Below, one piece after another: positions 13,195 through 25,305 of a stretch of DNA of 64,000 nt (positions are counted from its first letter, which is position 1; each line of letters begins with the position of its first letter). A program made the translations under genes and the position numbers. Under the pieces are notes generated by a model that was not told the origin of the DNA, ran no database searches, and was given only the letters and a program-made list of their open reading frames with translations. This DNA is from Beaufortia kweichowensis (Eukaryota; Chordata; Actinopteri; Cypriniformes; Gastromyzontidae): contig CM032816.1 in the NCBI GenBank assembly GCA_019155185.1, positions 6,364,510 through 6,428,509 of the forward strand. Direction: 5' to 3'.

Positions 13195-14983
13195 GCCCTG
13201 GCCCTCAGAGAACCACTGACTTGAAGTACTTAAGCAGGTCCTTGGAAAGGTGGAAAGAAAAAAATGGATTTGTTGCATAACTAACCATTCAAATAACTAA
13301 TCATCTCATAATTACGTTCATAAAACAATATATGAAATGTGTATAAGGTATGTGTGGATGAGGCTTTAAGTTTGCAGAATATATGTGCTTTTTCTGTAGG
13401 TCTGTAGATCTGGATGTTTTTTTGTTAATGTCAGTAACTTTGATTAAAGATAATTAGATATATGATATAGATAATGAATACTAGATAATGCTAGAAATCT
13501 TGTATAACTGATGTTAAAATGTAAAAGGAACACATTTATGGTATGTTGTCTATAAAGAAGTATTCGAGTCTTACTGATGGGGCTGTAGGGGTTTTTAAGA
13601 CATGAAAGACTGGAAAACACTGATCTTATACTGGTCAATTAATTTTTACAGAAGTCCAGCTATACTTTCCATTTTCTAGTCTTACAGCTTAATAAAGTTT
13701 CACAAGCACAACTATCTGACTGACGTTGTTTTTATTCAGAACACGTATCAAAATAGTTTATTCATGTCTATGAGTGTCGTGCAGTTTTACTGTGGAGTAA
13801 ATATACTGCATTTAGTGGAAGAGGGCAAGGAGATGTCAGGGGAGAGGAACATTACTCAGACACTTAAGAGGTAGAAACCTTCAAAGCAACGTGTACGGCA
13901 AGAAGGATTGAGGATGCACAACACTGATTTGATGGGACCTGAGGGAACAGTCAAGGTCTTTGTCAATCTTCTCGTGAGATGGATTAAGTGTACAAGTGAC
14001 TGACAGGAGGTATGTCTTCATACATCCTGGAGAATCGAATACAACATCTGTCTGAAGCGAAAGAGATTGCGGTCATGATTACGTTACGTTATTATGTCAT
14101 TAGTATTGTTGTGTAGTTGTACTGTTATTAAAATGTGGACTTAATTGCGCTTGCCCCCCTTTCTCCATTACTTACTCTGAATTAAACATAATTGTTCATT
14201 ATCCTGAGACCGTTTTAAATTAAATATCGGCGAGTGATAATATCCTTTCTGTATTTCCTGTTTATTATTTCTTCATAAAGTCCTTTGTTCAACACCATTT
14301 ATATTACCTTAGTATATCAAAAAGAAGAGAGCACATATAAACTTGTGTTTAGGGTTTAACATCTGGGCCTTCATTTAGTTTAAGTGTCATCTATTTGTAA
14401 TGCAAATTGTGCATTCATACAGAAACTTTGCCACTTGGACACATTTTCACATTACACAATGTCCTTGGAGGTATTGCTGGAAAACTCTTAATGTGCCCAC
14501 ATGCTTTAAATAGCCACTCGTGCATTTTGAAGGACTTTTTGAAGGCATGTAATTTTATTCATTAAAAATAATGTGCAGTGGACTGTAAGGTAGTCACTTG
14601 TAGGTTGATTTTGTTAAATTTGGATTTTTCTGCGTTTGAGAGTTTGGAAACAGGTTGAAAACTATTTTATTTATTTATTTTGGTCATGCAAGTGGTAGAG
14701 AAAAAGCATTTCTGGATTACAAAAGACATTTTGTACTAAGTTTTGTGATGAATTTTTGGTATAAATTTTGCAACATTCTGAAATATTGTGAACGCACACA
14801 TTTGTTGCAGAAAATACCAGTGTTATTTGGTTCCCTGGTCTCTTTATTTCTCTTCTTAAGATGTGATAACAAGGAATGTCTAGTCTTCAAGCGGGAAGCC
14901 TCACACAGCCATCACTGATAAAAACTCTGGAGTATTGTTGTTCTCTTTACTGTTCATTGCAAAGCTCAGAAAATACAATGAAT

Positions 14984-15075
14984 GTCAAGTCCTATTTATT
15001 TGTATAGCACTTTTCAAACAACACATCGTTTTAAAGCAACTTCATTAAAAATCACACAGTATTGTTATAAATGTC
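14984..15075 (+). repeat. Teleost interspersed-repeat fragment
   Basis: It contains 'cctatttatttgtatagcac', 'ttttcaaacaacacatcg' and 'ttaaagcaacttcattaaaa', a segment widely seen at the ends of fish SINE/LINE-type repeats. Only this part of the element was recognised. Confidence 0.55.
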
Positions 15076-17439
15076 TAAAGGATGATTTAAACAAATGCTT
15101 TAATGCTGTTCAGATGTGAGAATACCTTCCTCTTTCCTGCACATCTTCAGCGTGGTGTCCTTGGTTCTTTTGTGGTCAGTTGTCAAGGGAGTTTTGTCTT
15201 GTGATGGTGAAAGAGACCACACACAATCTGATGTTGTCATCTGTAATTGGTTGCCTGCCCGGAGGACCCTCCTAGCTGCCATTCCGCTTTATCTGTTCAC
15301 TCTTATCAGTCCTTTTTCTCCTGAAGTGTCAGCAGGGCAGCAGATGTGTGTTCATACAATTGGAGGGCACTGCGGCAGTGATCAACCTTGGTCTTTGTAT
15401 AGGCGCTATTTTCCACTGAAATGTCTGAGACAAACCTTTGCACCTGGAAAAGTTCTTTCGTCGGCTGATCTCTCAAAGGAAAATAAAGACAACGGCTATA
15501 ATCCAATTAGTAGGACCGGTGCGCTGTGATTTGTATCAGAGCAGAAACATCTTGCAGAATATAAAATAAATAAATAACTCAAATTTGTAAGCGGCAGATA
15601 TATCGACTCAGAAAATAAAGATTAGTTGATTTGTTTGGGACGACGGAAGCGCAAAAGTCAGAGGTGTCAGTAAGACAGTGCACACCTCATAAATCAAACG
15701 GAGGTAGCTGGGCTGAACTGCTGAAAAATTCAGTTTTATTTCCAGCTTTTGATATTATACAGTACATTTCCAGAGTCATGTTTTTATTTGTTGTAGTGGC
15801 ATTTAAGGTCAAAGTCTTTATTGTAAACTGTCCCTCCTTTGCAATAAAAACAGTTTGCATTTGATGGATTATAGTCATTTTAATAATGGAGGTAAATATG
15901 TCTGTTTCGACCAAAACAACAATACGGCTCGATTATCTAATCCCGGTAGGCGTAAGTTATGTCACAGCCATGAACCATGATTTGCCTCTTACATGACTGT
16001 AGGTATTGGGGGCCATTTTCAGTCTGGAGAGCTTTTGATTGGATAAAAATCGGTGGTGGCGATGAGTCCAATATTTTTGGACTGTACATTTAAAATGTGC
16101 TAAAAGTGAGTTTTGTTAACTTCTAGGTGTACACTTAAAACCGTTTTATTAGCCCTCTTTTGTACATGCTTCATCCTATCCAAATAGGCCTGCAACAACT
16201 ATTAAACCCTTTTCTAAATGAATGTTGCCCCCTATTGTCAATTACGAGCATTGTGACTAATGAGTATCAGTGTGATAGACTTCAATTAATAACTAGATCT
16301 ATTATCCATGATTATAAGACAATATGCTAAGCACGTCGCAAAGATACTTGGCTCAGACAAATGCATCACAAGACGATAAGAGCAAAGAACAGGGCAAAAT
16401 GAAATGACGGCAAGTGAGAAAGCCGAGGCAAGAAATCGCCAGGGAAACAGAGGTGACTGGGATCTGTAAGAGAGAAAGGCTGTTTCTGCCTTGTTGCTCC
16501 CGAGATTCATTGCTCTCCTCATCAATCATGGTGCGCTGATGAAATTGTTCCTGCCCAGAGTAAGCCTCATGGCTTTCATGTGCGGAGTTGGCATAAATCC
16601 TGTTGGCAGGGAATAGAAGTGGATTATATTGTGCAAATTAATTGTTGCTTGAATTTGTCACTTTTCTTTCCTGCCTATTCTCATCCCTGCTGCAAAAAAT
16701 AATAGAAACCATCACAGACATTCTAATGGATTTAATGGTCTCTGTGGGTCTCTACTGGTAATGTGTTGGGCTCTCTTATCTGGCAGATGGGAACCAGTGT
16801 CCCACCAGTGTCCCATTAAATCTTACTGGATCAAGGCCCATAACCCACACTAGATACAAAAAACGGATAGCTACTTCCTTAAAAAGCAACATCAAGACTT
16901 TCGATTTGAAATAGAAAAGCTTGACGATCAGCCTCAGAAAGCAATCAAAGATATAAGTATCTCAAACAACAGGTCAAAACAGACAAATCTGACAGCCTGC
17001 CGATTGTATCTTCATTATGCGAGTAGGAAGCCAATCTATTCTAAACTCCCACCAGACAGCAGACACACAAACTCATACATGAACACCTCTAAAGAGCAAA
17101 CAAGCAGGCGGTGCTCGATACCTGCAGATGAGATCAGTCATTAATCTGTTCAGCGTATTTTTAGAGCACTTCCTCTTGTGTTTGATCGGTGTGTGGCTGT
17201 AGACACACTTTGGGAACATCTCTCTCATTAGTGTTTACACAAAACTCCCTCAGTCAAGGTCAACAGTAGCCCAACTCTTAGGCCACTGTTAGGAGAATTG
17301 TGCCAACACTAATGCGTTGACCGCTGGTGACACGATATCACTAATTGCTGCAGTTATATATTTGTTTCTATGCTTTTGTTTAGACCATTTTTGTCACATG
17401 TATAAGACATATTAACCACTAGATCTACATACCCTTATG

Positions 17440-17635
17440 AAATGAACCATGGTTTATTATATAAGTACAAATATCTGTACTACAAATATCATAATATCAT
17501 ATCTATACTACAAATATCAGTTTCTAAAATAATAGTTTCTGTAGTGAGACAATGATAAATTTGTGGTTACTATTGTTTTACTAAATACCATAGCTTATAT
17601 AATTACTGTAGTAAAACCATGCTTCATTTTTTGTA
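17440..17635. repeat. Short inverted-repeat element, 'ccatggttt' type, copy 2
   Basis: It starts near 'gaaccatggtttattat' and ends near 'gtagtaaaaccatgcttcat', inverse-related ends with 'tactattgttttactaaata' inside. The internal part has a local tandem duplication of 'tactacaaatatca'. Related to 4080-4290. Confidence 0.55.
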
Positions 17636-17805
17636 AGGCTTGTCTGTAGTCTTGTGAGATTCAAAACACATATTTTAGCATATATTACTTCTGAATATCT
17701 ATAAAATTAATTGGTGTAAGAAGCCTATTGACAGTGTTATCAATTAAAAACTAATGCAACAAGCCTTAAAAGCCTATGTAAAATATCTTCAACCCTAACA
17801 CTACG

Positions 17806-18012
17806 TTTTCTGTTGAAATCAGATAAAATAATATGGTAAATCAGCAAAAAGCAAGATCCTTAAATTTATGCATCATTTTTTAACATGTTGTGAAACTTTA
17901 ATGCACAATTTCCATCTCTAGGATTTCTGTGGAAATCAGATAAAATAATGTGGTATATCAGCAAAAATTCAAGTTCCCTAAAATTCATGCATCAATGTTT
18001 TACAATATTGTG
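17806..18012 (+). repeat. Tandem duplication, two units about 118 bp apart
   Basis: Unit 1 (17806-17891) and unit 2 (17924-18012) share 'tttctgt(t/g)gaaatcagat', 'aaaataat(a/g)tggta(a/t)atcag', 'caaaaa', 'taaa(a)tt(t/c)atgcatca' and 'ttgtg'. It lies 0.4 kb upstream of the prr5l promoter. Confidence 0.8.
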
Positions 18013-18064
18013 CGCTACGCAAAAAAGTGCAATACGCACTCCCAACACTCACAAGCAGTGCAAC

Positions 18065-18079
18065 ACTGCCATCTAGAGG
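18065..18079 (-). promoter_or_regulatory. CTCF-like motif upstream of prr5l
   Basis: The minus strand reads CCTCTAGATGGCAGT, which differs from CCASYAGRKGGCRSY only at position 3. It lies about 350 bp upstream of the prr5l GC boxes. Confidence 0.5.
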
Positions 18080-18399
18080 AATTTGCCAAGAACGTAACTT
18101 ACGTCAACACGTTTGGCTCAGGAACGTTAAATCATTCGTTTAACACGCATGATAACAACATCTAATCAGACATTGCATTGCTGAATCTAAAAATATTTAA
18201 AACGTGTTATAAACAATACAAACAACGGTTTCTAGTAGTAGTCTAGGTGGCCTACTTATTTCAACTTTATGTGAACAAAAACAAATTTTAAAGATGGTTG
18301 AGAAATAAGAGAAATTACCGTATGAAAACGGCTGTTGTACATGCTGTGGGTGCAGTTGTCAAACACACTTGTTGCATGTGTGAAACAGCTCCAGCAGGG

Positions 18400-18460
18400 T
18401 TAGGCAAACTCCGCCCATATGCCCCGCCCACCGCGAGCAGCCTCTGCACATCAGATCATT
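18400..18460 (+). promoter_or_regulatory. prr5l: prr5l promoter with GC boxes
   Basis: Two Sp1-type GC boxes (CCGCCC at 18411 and CCCCGCCCA at 18422) lie just ahead of a transcribed-looking leader that ends in a strong donor at 18645|18646. No TATA box is evident at a fixed distance. The transcription start was not determined. Confidence 0.5.
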
Positions 18461-18645
18461 CAAATCTCGCTGTCTGTCTCAGCCGATGAATACAAAGTTG
18501 AGTGTTAAAGTTTTCATTTTATAGACATGGTTTGTAACAGGAGCGCTCGTCGAAGTTACACATACCTTTTAAGTTTGTGAGTACGGTTCGGAAAATTACA
18601 ATGTGGCCAAACTAAAGCTCAGTTAGGACTGAGAAGAACAATCGG
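18460..18645 (+). other. prr5l: prr5l 5' non-coding leader exon (start approximate)
   Basis: The exon end is set by the donor ATCGG|GTAAGT. The next exon has an in-frame ATG at 19897, so this one is a leader. If the exon starts near 18460 it contains two short upstream ORFs, with ATGs at 18486 (12 codons) and 18527 (17 codons), which could lower main-frame translation. Confidence 0.5.
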
Positions 18646-19896
18646 GTAAGTGAAACATTTACTGTACACGAGCGAGAAAACGTTTTGAGCATCATGTGTG
18701 AAAATTGTGCATACGTTTTGTTTTGTTTTGTTTTGTTCACCATAGCATAAAGCCAAATCCTATAACAGCAGAATAAAAAGTTGTTGTTGACTTTTAGCGT
18801 CTGTTATTGTAAACATGATCAGCGATGCTTTCGTCTTGCATTATCTAACTGGCCTAAGTAGATGCTCATGTCTGTTATTATGGGTTCACAAGCCTCTCAT
18901 AAGACAATCTAAGACCTAATGCACACAAACCTCTTTTGGTTTGTGAGTAAATGATTAAAGAAGGAAAAACCAATGTGATGTCTTGTCATTCTAAAAATTC
19001 ACTTGGAAATCATGCATGTAAGTCCAGAAACCTTGGACCTTGTGAATAAAGAAACAGCAGTGGGTGTTTGCAGTGCTTATAATTAGCAGATGGTGAGTAA
19101 GAACGCATAACATTTTTATTCATAATCACTTCTGTGAATGTTAGACTGTGAATGAGCTCGATCGCTCTTGCAAGATGGACCAGATTCGGTGTACCATCTG
19201 ATATGACATCATTGCTCTTGCAGGGTGGATAAAACACCAATTTAACCCATCACCGGCTTTACGAAGGCACCCTATAATTGTAGACATTGTTTGCCCTCGC
19301 ATGGCAACGTAGTTACAATCGTGGCACTGTTTTTGTTTGTGTTCGTGTGTGGGAAGAGAGAAAACCTATTATTAGGGAGTTGGGTTAATCTGTAAGTTTA
19401 CAGTTGGTATCTAGTGTCAGATGTGTGTGGGATCGAGCTGCGATGTCGTCAGGGGTGCAGCAAGACGTCTTGAGTCAAGCCAACTGTTGATCTGTGCGCT
19501 CGATATGGGGACCAGTCTGTGGCAGCATCTCCTAACCTTTTCTCAACGCTTGCGCAACTGATGTTTCCTTGATTGTCAGAGACGCCTGATAACACGTTTC
19601 GCTTGACGTGCTCGGCACACAGACACCGCAGGCACGCATGACAACATGCGTAGTTCACCAGGAAGTCTCAAGTCAGTGTGCACATCAAAAGGAAATGTGC
19701 TTGTTTATCTTATAGCTGTTCTGTGTGGCTTTCACTATGACACAGACATCGATACAAATATGAGTCACCGCATATATGAACGACGTAAACAACTTTAACC
19801 TCTTTGGTTGACATTGTGGGAAACTGTACTAGTAACGTGACTTCTTCATGTCACACATTTGTTCTAGATCTGAGCTGTGCTGGCATCAGCTAAACC

Positions 19897-22800
19897 ATGG
19901 GGTCATTCCGAAGGCCGAGACCCCGTTTCATGAGCTCGCCCGTGCTGTCAGACCTCGCCCGGTTTCACGCCAGCTCGCCAACTTTGCAGCTGTCCAATGC
20001 CAGCGTTTGGAACAGGTGGGTGGTGCATCATTTTCCAAGGATGAGCGGACGAAAAAGCATTGTTTCATCAATTGCCATGAGATTTGGTTATACTTTTTAT
20101 AGACGCAGCAAAGATCTGTTGAGAAAGCACTTTAAAGACTCAGAATAAGTTGCTGAGCTTGTATCTTTCAGAAAGCTTGACCTTAAAGCTCTGAGTCAGA
20201 GAGGTGGATGTTTACAGTCTCACAAGTAAAATCTCACTTTTTTAGTTATGACTCCACAGATGGATTTCCATATTTAGTCTTTGGGGAGTACCTCACAGAG
20301 ACTGTTTTAAGGGGAGGAAGCAGATAGCTGCTTTTGCCTTCACTACTTCCTTATGGAAACGAGACCTCCGATGGCCCTCGCTCAGGAAGCGTAGAGCAGG
20401 ATGTTAGTCAAAAATTTGGTTGGTTGATTCAGCGAAGCCAAAGTTATTTTAACCAAACAGAGACTTGCTGACTGTAAACAAATGAACTCCGGGAGAAACT
20501 GCTGGCAGGGTTGTATCTAATTTTGTTTTCACAAAGTGCAATTCACTGTGTATATTAAGGGATGTTTTGCATAGAATTTGCTTACCTTGCAAATCGATGG
20601 TCAGTGCAATTGAATGAGACCTTGTTTCAACTTTTTCAGGTTGAATTGTTTTTTTGTAATTGTTTTGCAGTGTTCAGACGGCTGTTATTAAGGTGTTTCA
20701 AGGAGGGAGCCTGCAGACCAATGAGCTTTACACACTGAATGAGAGCATAAGGTCAGACATCAACATGGTCTTAGATCAGTTTTACTCACTAATTTGTCAA
20801 GACTATTTTAATGTTGGATGGGGTCATAGACACTTTGAGGGAGAGCTTTTTTCACTTTAGCCAGTCTGTCAGACCAGTACAACCATAGCAACACCTTGGC
20901 AACCACCCGCAATCCAAACTTACATGTTAAAATCTTAACCTGAAAACTGTCACCGCACATTTTGAGCATAAATGCACTATCCAAACTACAATTTTTTACA
21001 TTAAATCTTTTTATTTTGAGTATTTTTAAAACAACATTAACATGTTATGTTTATTGTTATGAAAATTTGTCAAATATTTATTCTTTTTAAACCTTATACC
21101 TTTCCATTAATGTATAGTTTGTCCTAATTAGATTAGATTAGAATTTAACTATGAAATATTGAAGTGAATAGTGAAATCTTACTGATCAGAGCTGATCGAT
21201 TTATTGAACTTTCTCAATAGGTGGCTTTTAAGGACTGAGCTGGGATCCTTTATCACAGAGTATTTTCAGGTGAAACCTATTTTCACTCGTAACAACATAA
21301 AGCAAATTACAAAGAGAGTTTAAGTTAATGTTTTAATCATTATATTCAGGATCAACTCTTGAATAAAGGCCTTGCGTACATTTTGGAGAGGATTCTGCTT
21401 CATGATGGTAAGAGCTGGACCACTTCTTAACACACCTGGACCACTTTCAAAACACATCCGACTTGATCATATCTGGCCTGTGTGTGTTCTAAAGGTTAAG
21501 TAAGTACAGATGTGTTTAATTCAAGTCCCTCCCTGCATTCTTCTACCATTTCTCATACCCAGATGAAAATCGTCTCCAATCGCTGTCTGAAATGTGGGTG
21601 AGGTTTTTCACAGAGATCCTGCCAACTCTCCAAGCTATTTTCTACCCCGTGCAGGTATTAAAATGATCTCACCTACCATTCAAAGTAGTCGGTCAGTGTC
21701 AAGTTACCGCCGGTGTGACTGGTTGTTTTTGGCTCTGTTTGTAGGGTCAGGAGTTGACTGTGAGGCAAATGGCTCTGCTGGGTTTTAGAGACATGGTTTT
21801 GTTGAAGCTTTCTTTGGAGAACATGCTTAACGGCACCTCGTACCCTCCACCAATCACACAGATGCTTCTTATCCTGCAGGTAAAGTCTCGGGTACCCAAG
21901 TGTTAATCGCTAAAAAGTTATGAAATCCATTAAAAAGTTATTGATTTTTTTATTATTGTTTATTTGTATTTGTCATTCCAAACCTTTCTGCTAAACACAA
22001 AAGAAGATTGACTTCCATTGTATGGACACGAAACAACAGAGACATTTCTTAGAATATCTTCTTTTGTGTTTAACAAACACAAATGACATTTTTAGCTGAA
22101 CTATCCCTTTAAACTTGACTAGAACATGTTGTAACTACAGCTGAAAAACTTCATCACACAGGTGGGAAAATAAAGCAGGGATATGAGGTCAAGTACCGAC
22201 CTTTCAGAGAATATTCCCGCTGTGGGAACATATACACAAAAATAGTGTGGGAACTCATACGTGCTTTGTGGCAGCGTAACCTAAGGTGACATTTTAAGTA
22301 ACGCAGTGAAACCAAACACCCTTTTTCGACACTTTTTTTTTATGTGGCTCTTCCAAACAAAGGTAATTTGTAATCTTTGTTCCTGAAGTAGCTTGGGTTA
22401 TAGACCACAGGGATACAGTGTCTTTCTTAGGGGCATAATGATGATGAAACACAATGATGCATCATCTCGATGCAGAATTACTCCCACTTCTCAGCTGTCT
22501 TGGGATTTATCCCAGATTTTTAACTATTTAGCCTCCAGCCTTCTTCAAACATAAGTGGTTGGCTTTCATTTTGTATGTATATTTTCATGTTTTTTCTGGT
22601 CAGGGCATTCATGAACCAAACGGACCCACGCAAGAATATTTTCTACTGGAGAAACTGGTGGATATGGTTATATCTCCCTACTTGGGAAACTACCTCTACT
22701 TGTGCCAAAGTGATTCCTCTTCAGGTGGTTGTTTATATTTGATGCTTTTACCTTCTCATTTGCATATTCTGCTGATTTCTCTCATGCACGTTTTGGTTTG

Positions 22801-23190
22801 GCTTCGTTCACAGGGGATCATTTGGAACACCTGAGATCGGTTAACGGTCCACAGCGTGGTCAACCTGAGATTATGGTGACACAGTTTGCCCATGAATCCT
22901 TCCTGTCACCTCTAATCGAGCATGAAGGGGAAGCTTATTTGGAGAAGAGCGGAGGTAGACGCCACACTGTTGCCAACGTGCACTCGGACATCCAGCTACT
23001 GTCTGTTAAAAACAGGATGTGTTCTGGAAAGGTTGAGGTCAGTGGGACAACCAGGATCATCGAGACGGGGAGGAAAAGGACTCCTTTGCCTTTTTCTAGC
23101 GAACTGGCTTTTTTTAATTCTAGGCAAGTTGCTGTGGAAATTCCTAGAGGCCAAGGCACTACTGAAATACAGTGTGGCCTAACCAGTTAG
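19897..23190 (+). CDS. prr5l: Proline-rich protein 5-like (Protor-2), mTORC2 subunit
   Basis: Eight coding exons join without a frame break to a 343-residue protein: 19897-20015, 20671-20751, 21221-21269, 21350-21407, 21563-21654, 21745-21879, 22604-22724, 22814-23190; all introns are GT-AG. The coding start is the first ATG after the acceptor at 19868 and has a good context (ACCATGG). Residues about 40-215 form the PRR5/HbrB-like domain: VQTAVIKVFQ (about 41-50), TELGSFITEYF before residue 83, EILPTLQAIFYPVQ ending at 133, ITQMLLILQ ending at 178, and LVDMVISPYLGNYL near 196-209. These are hallmark blocks of PRR5 and PRR5L. The long C-terminal exon with EIMVTQFAHESFLSPLIEHE is the divergent tail. 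PRR5L binds Rictor in mTOR complex 2 and influences PKC-delta phosphorylation and mRNA decay in mammals. PRR5 is the alternative paralogue; the short N-terminus and tail favour PRR5L. The exon set is intact. Confidence 0.92.
20990..21178 (+). repeat. Dispersed AT-rich repeat, family A, copy 3 (prr5l intron)
   Basis: The best preserved match to copy 1: 'aacattaac', 'tttattgttatgaaaatttg', 'tcaaatattta', 'cctttccattaatgtatagt', 'ttgtc', 'aatttaactatgaaatattg' and 'aagtgaatagtgaaat'. It lies in the intron between coding exons 2 and 3 of prr5l, ending about 40 bases before the acceptor. Confidence 0.75.
21960..22114 (+). repeat. GGGATAGTTCACC-type element, 5'-truncated copy in prr5l intron
   Basis: The 3' end 'gctgaactatccctttaaac' and internal 'cattccaaacctttctg' and 'cacaaaagaagat' match the element at 9285-9584 and 23277-23561. 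The left inverted end is missing or too diverged. Confidence 0.7.
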
Positions 23191-24030
23191 AAAAGCAGTG
23201 AATGGGATTTTTTTTTTAAACGCCCACTGCAACCCTCTTACGTTATAATAACTGTGACAGGCTGGAACGTGTTTATTTAAAGGGATAGTTCACCAAAATA
23301 TGACAATTTTTTTCTTCACTTTCTCACCCTTGTGCTATTTTAAACTTCATTTAAACACTCATGTCATTCATATTGACTTTTGTGAAGTAACACAAAAGAA
23401 GATTTTTTTTTAAAATGTTGGTAACCAAACAACACTGGCCTCCATTGACTTCCCTTGTATGAACACAAAACCACCGAGACATTTCTCAAAATATCTTCTT
23501 CAGTCAATATGAATGACATGAGCGTAAATAAATTTGTATCTTTGGGCGAACTATCCCTTTCATTAAAGTCTACTTTCTGTGTGCTGAAGTCTGTCGATGT
23601 TTTTTAAAGGTTGAGGTTGGAAGTTGTTTAAGCAGCTAAAGAAAATTTTGTTTTAGCACTTTCTTGTAACACTCACTAAAAATCACACTTTTTTCTGCTG
23701 TGAAGGTGGCAGAGCTGTGTGAAAATATGTCCTGGTGAGCAAACCAAGTTTACAGAGGTACAGCAAGGTATTAGCAGAAACTATGAGACTTTGGATACAT
23801 TGGATTATGAATTGAAATGCACTGCCTTAATTCCTATTCTTCTTTTATTTGTGGTAAAAAAGTGTATTTAGTATTTCAGGTGTTTTATGAATGTTTTATG
23901 ATCGGTATGGAATTATATTGTATATTCTTTTGAAATGGAGTCAAGAACATGTGTTAAATATGTATTTAAAATAATACTGTATACATGTGTATAGATTTTG
24001 TAGTAATAAAGTTGAAAAATGTTCATAATG
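23191..24030 (+). other. prr5l: prr5l 3' UTR with poly(A) signal
   Basis: After the TAG at 23188-23190 the sequence continues without splice signals to AATAAA at 24005-24010, the likely poly(A) signal. A complete inverted-repeat transposon (23277-23561) lies within this UTR. Confidence 0.65.
23277..23561 (+). repeat. GGGATAGTTCACC-type element in the prr5l 3' UTR
   Basis: It begins 'ttaaagggatagttcaccaa' and ends 'gggcgaactatccctttc', near-perfect inverse ends about 285 bp apart, with internal 'acacaaaagaagat' and 'catgtcattcatattgact' words. In the transcript the ends could fold into a terminal hairpin stem. Confidence 0.85.
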
Positions 24031-25030
24031 AGGTACTTCACCCAAGTATGTCATAATTTGTTTTGTTTGGTCCAGAATTACTTCCTTGTCTACAAATAAT
24101 GTAATATTATGTTTCTTTAGAGGTATATGTGGAGGTTTCTTTATTCCAGCATACAGTGTGCTATTCAGAGTTCCTAAAGCAGATTAGCTTTTAAGAAGCT
24201 TTCCATGCTGTATTCAAATCCGATCACCTGAGAAGACCTTTGGTGGTACTGTAGTTTTTAGGCATGTAAGGCCTGCTGAAGAGCTTTATGCTGATTGCAT
24301 TAGTCAAAGACCTTTGACATCACGAAGGCAAGAGTGGATAGTTACAGTGGTGATGATTTAGTTGGACACCCACATCACACTTACTGTAGGAATATCGTTG
24401 CTTGGAACGAATGTTTGAATATCACTACAAAATACTCTCTCTTAAGATGAAATTTCTTAAATAAATGCGTAAGTAGAAGTCTTGTTATCTGTTAATCTGG
24501 CATTAGTTGAAAATAAATAGCCTATATTATACATCAGGATAAAGTATTGCAAATCTAAAGGCAGTTGATACTTTTATGTAGGTGATGGGTTACATCAGGT
24601 TAAAAGAGTGTGCAGATAAAGGCGTGATTATGTAGGAAGTGACAAATAATCCCTGGTCTTTGATGCCATCTTCTGGCAGTTCTAAAGACATTTAAGTGTA
24701 TTTATTTTGCTCGCAGTAATTTATTAAACGTGTGTTTTACGTATATTATTTTAAAAAATTATATTTTTATTTATGAGATACAATAACTATTTGATTTTTA
24801 ATACTTTTTTAAAACCATGTTTTTACTTACTTTATATTATTTACTTTTATTTTGTGTTAATCTGACCTTTGGTCTGCATCCCAGAGAATATCTGAGGGCT
24901 ATATTTTGTAAAACAAAAAAAGCTTTGTTGCAAACTGGAACTCCTGGTTTCAATGGATTTCTTTTTGAGAGAGTAAAGACTTTGTACTTGCACGTTTCAC
25001 AGGTGCCCGCTCAGTTTAATTAAATGGACA
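24031..25030. other. Intergenic interval prr5l - api5
   Basis: AT-rich, no gene seen. A small ORF at 24817-25023 has no recognisable feature. Two CTCF-like motifs lie at its right end and just beyond (24665-24676 minus, 25044-25058 plus). Confidence 0.5.
24665..24676 (-). promoter_or_regulatory. CTCF-like motif (minus)
   Basis: The minus strand reads CCAGAAGATGGC, one mismatch to CCASYAGRKGGC. It is divergent to the plus-strand site 370 bp to the right. Confidence 0.45.
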
Positions 25031-25043
25031 TTAAACATCCAAT

Positions 25044-25058
25044 CCAGCAGGTGGCGCT
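25044..25058 (+). promoter_or_regulatory. CTCF-like motif (plus) upstream of api5
   Basis: The plus strand reads CCAGCAGGTGGCGCT, a full match to CCASYAGRKGGCRSY. It lies about 260 bp upstream of the api5 start codon. Similar short words are common in fish DNA, so occupancy is not assured. Confidence 0.6.
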
Positions 25059-25305
25059 CTGAACATGCGGCGCTGTGATCTTGTCAAAAACGCGCTGAAG
25101 AAAACCTCATCCCGCCTCACTGTCGTATTGTACGCGAGGACATCAGTTGCGTCCATAATAAGACAACATTCACAGTTCATATCACACTTTAACCTTAAAT
25201 ACGTAAAGCGCTTTAAAACATTATAGCGAACGACGAAGGAATTGTCAGAGAAAACGCAGAAACTCGCCTTCATTCATTGAAATCCCGGTGAAGCCAGACA
25301 CGCTG

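Larger units (their letters stand above)
11760..17400. other. Non-coding interval, possible regulatory stretches
   Basis: No gene is supported. 13183-13194 holds a CTCF-like motif. 14984-15075 holds a fragment of a fish repeat with 'tatttgtatagcacttttc'. 16290-16700 is complex, repeat-free and mixed in composition, which could indicate an enhancer. ORFs such as 15116-15529 (plus, 137 codons) overlap open frames on the other strand and show no domain or splice context. Confidence 0.4.

Noticed and set aside
15116..15529. 137-codon plus-strand ORF with a signal-like start
   Set aside because: Opposed by minus-strand ORFs over the same bases; no transcript signals or recognised family; the Cys and basic content looks random.
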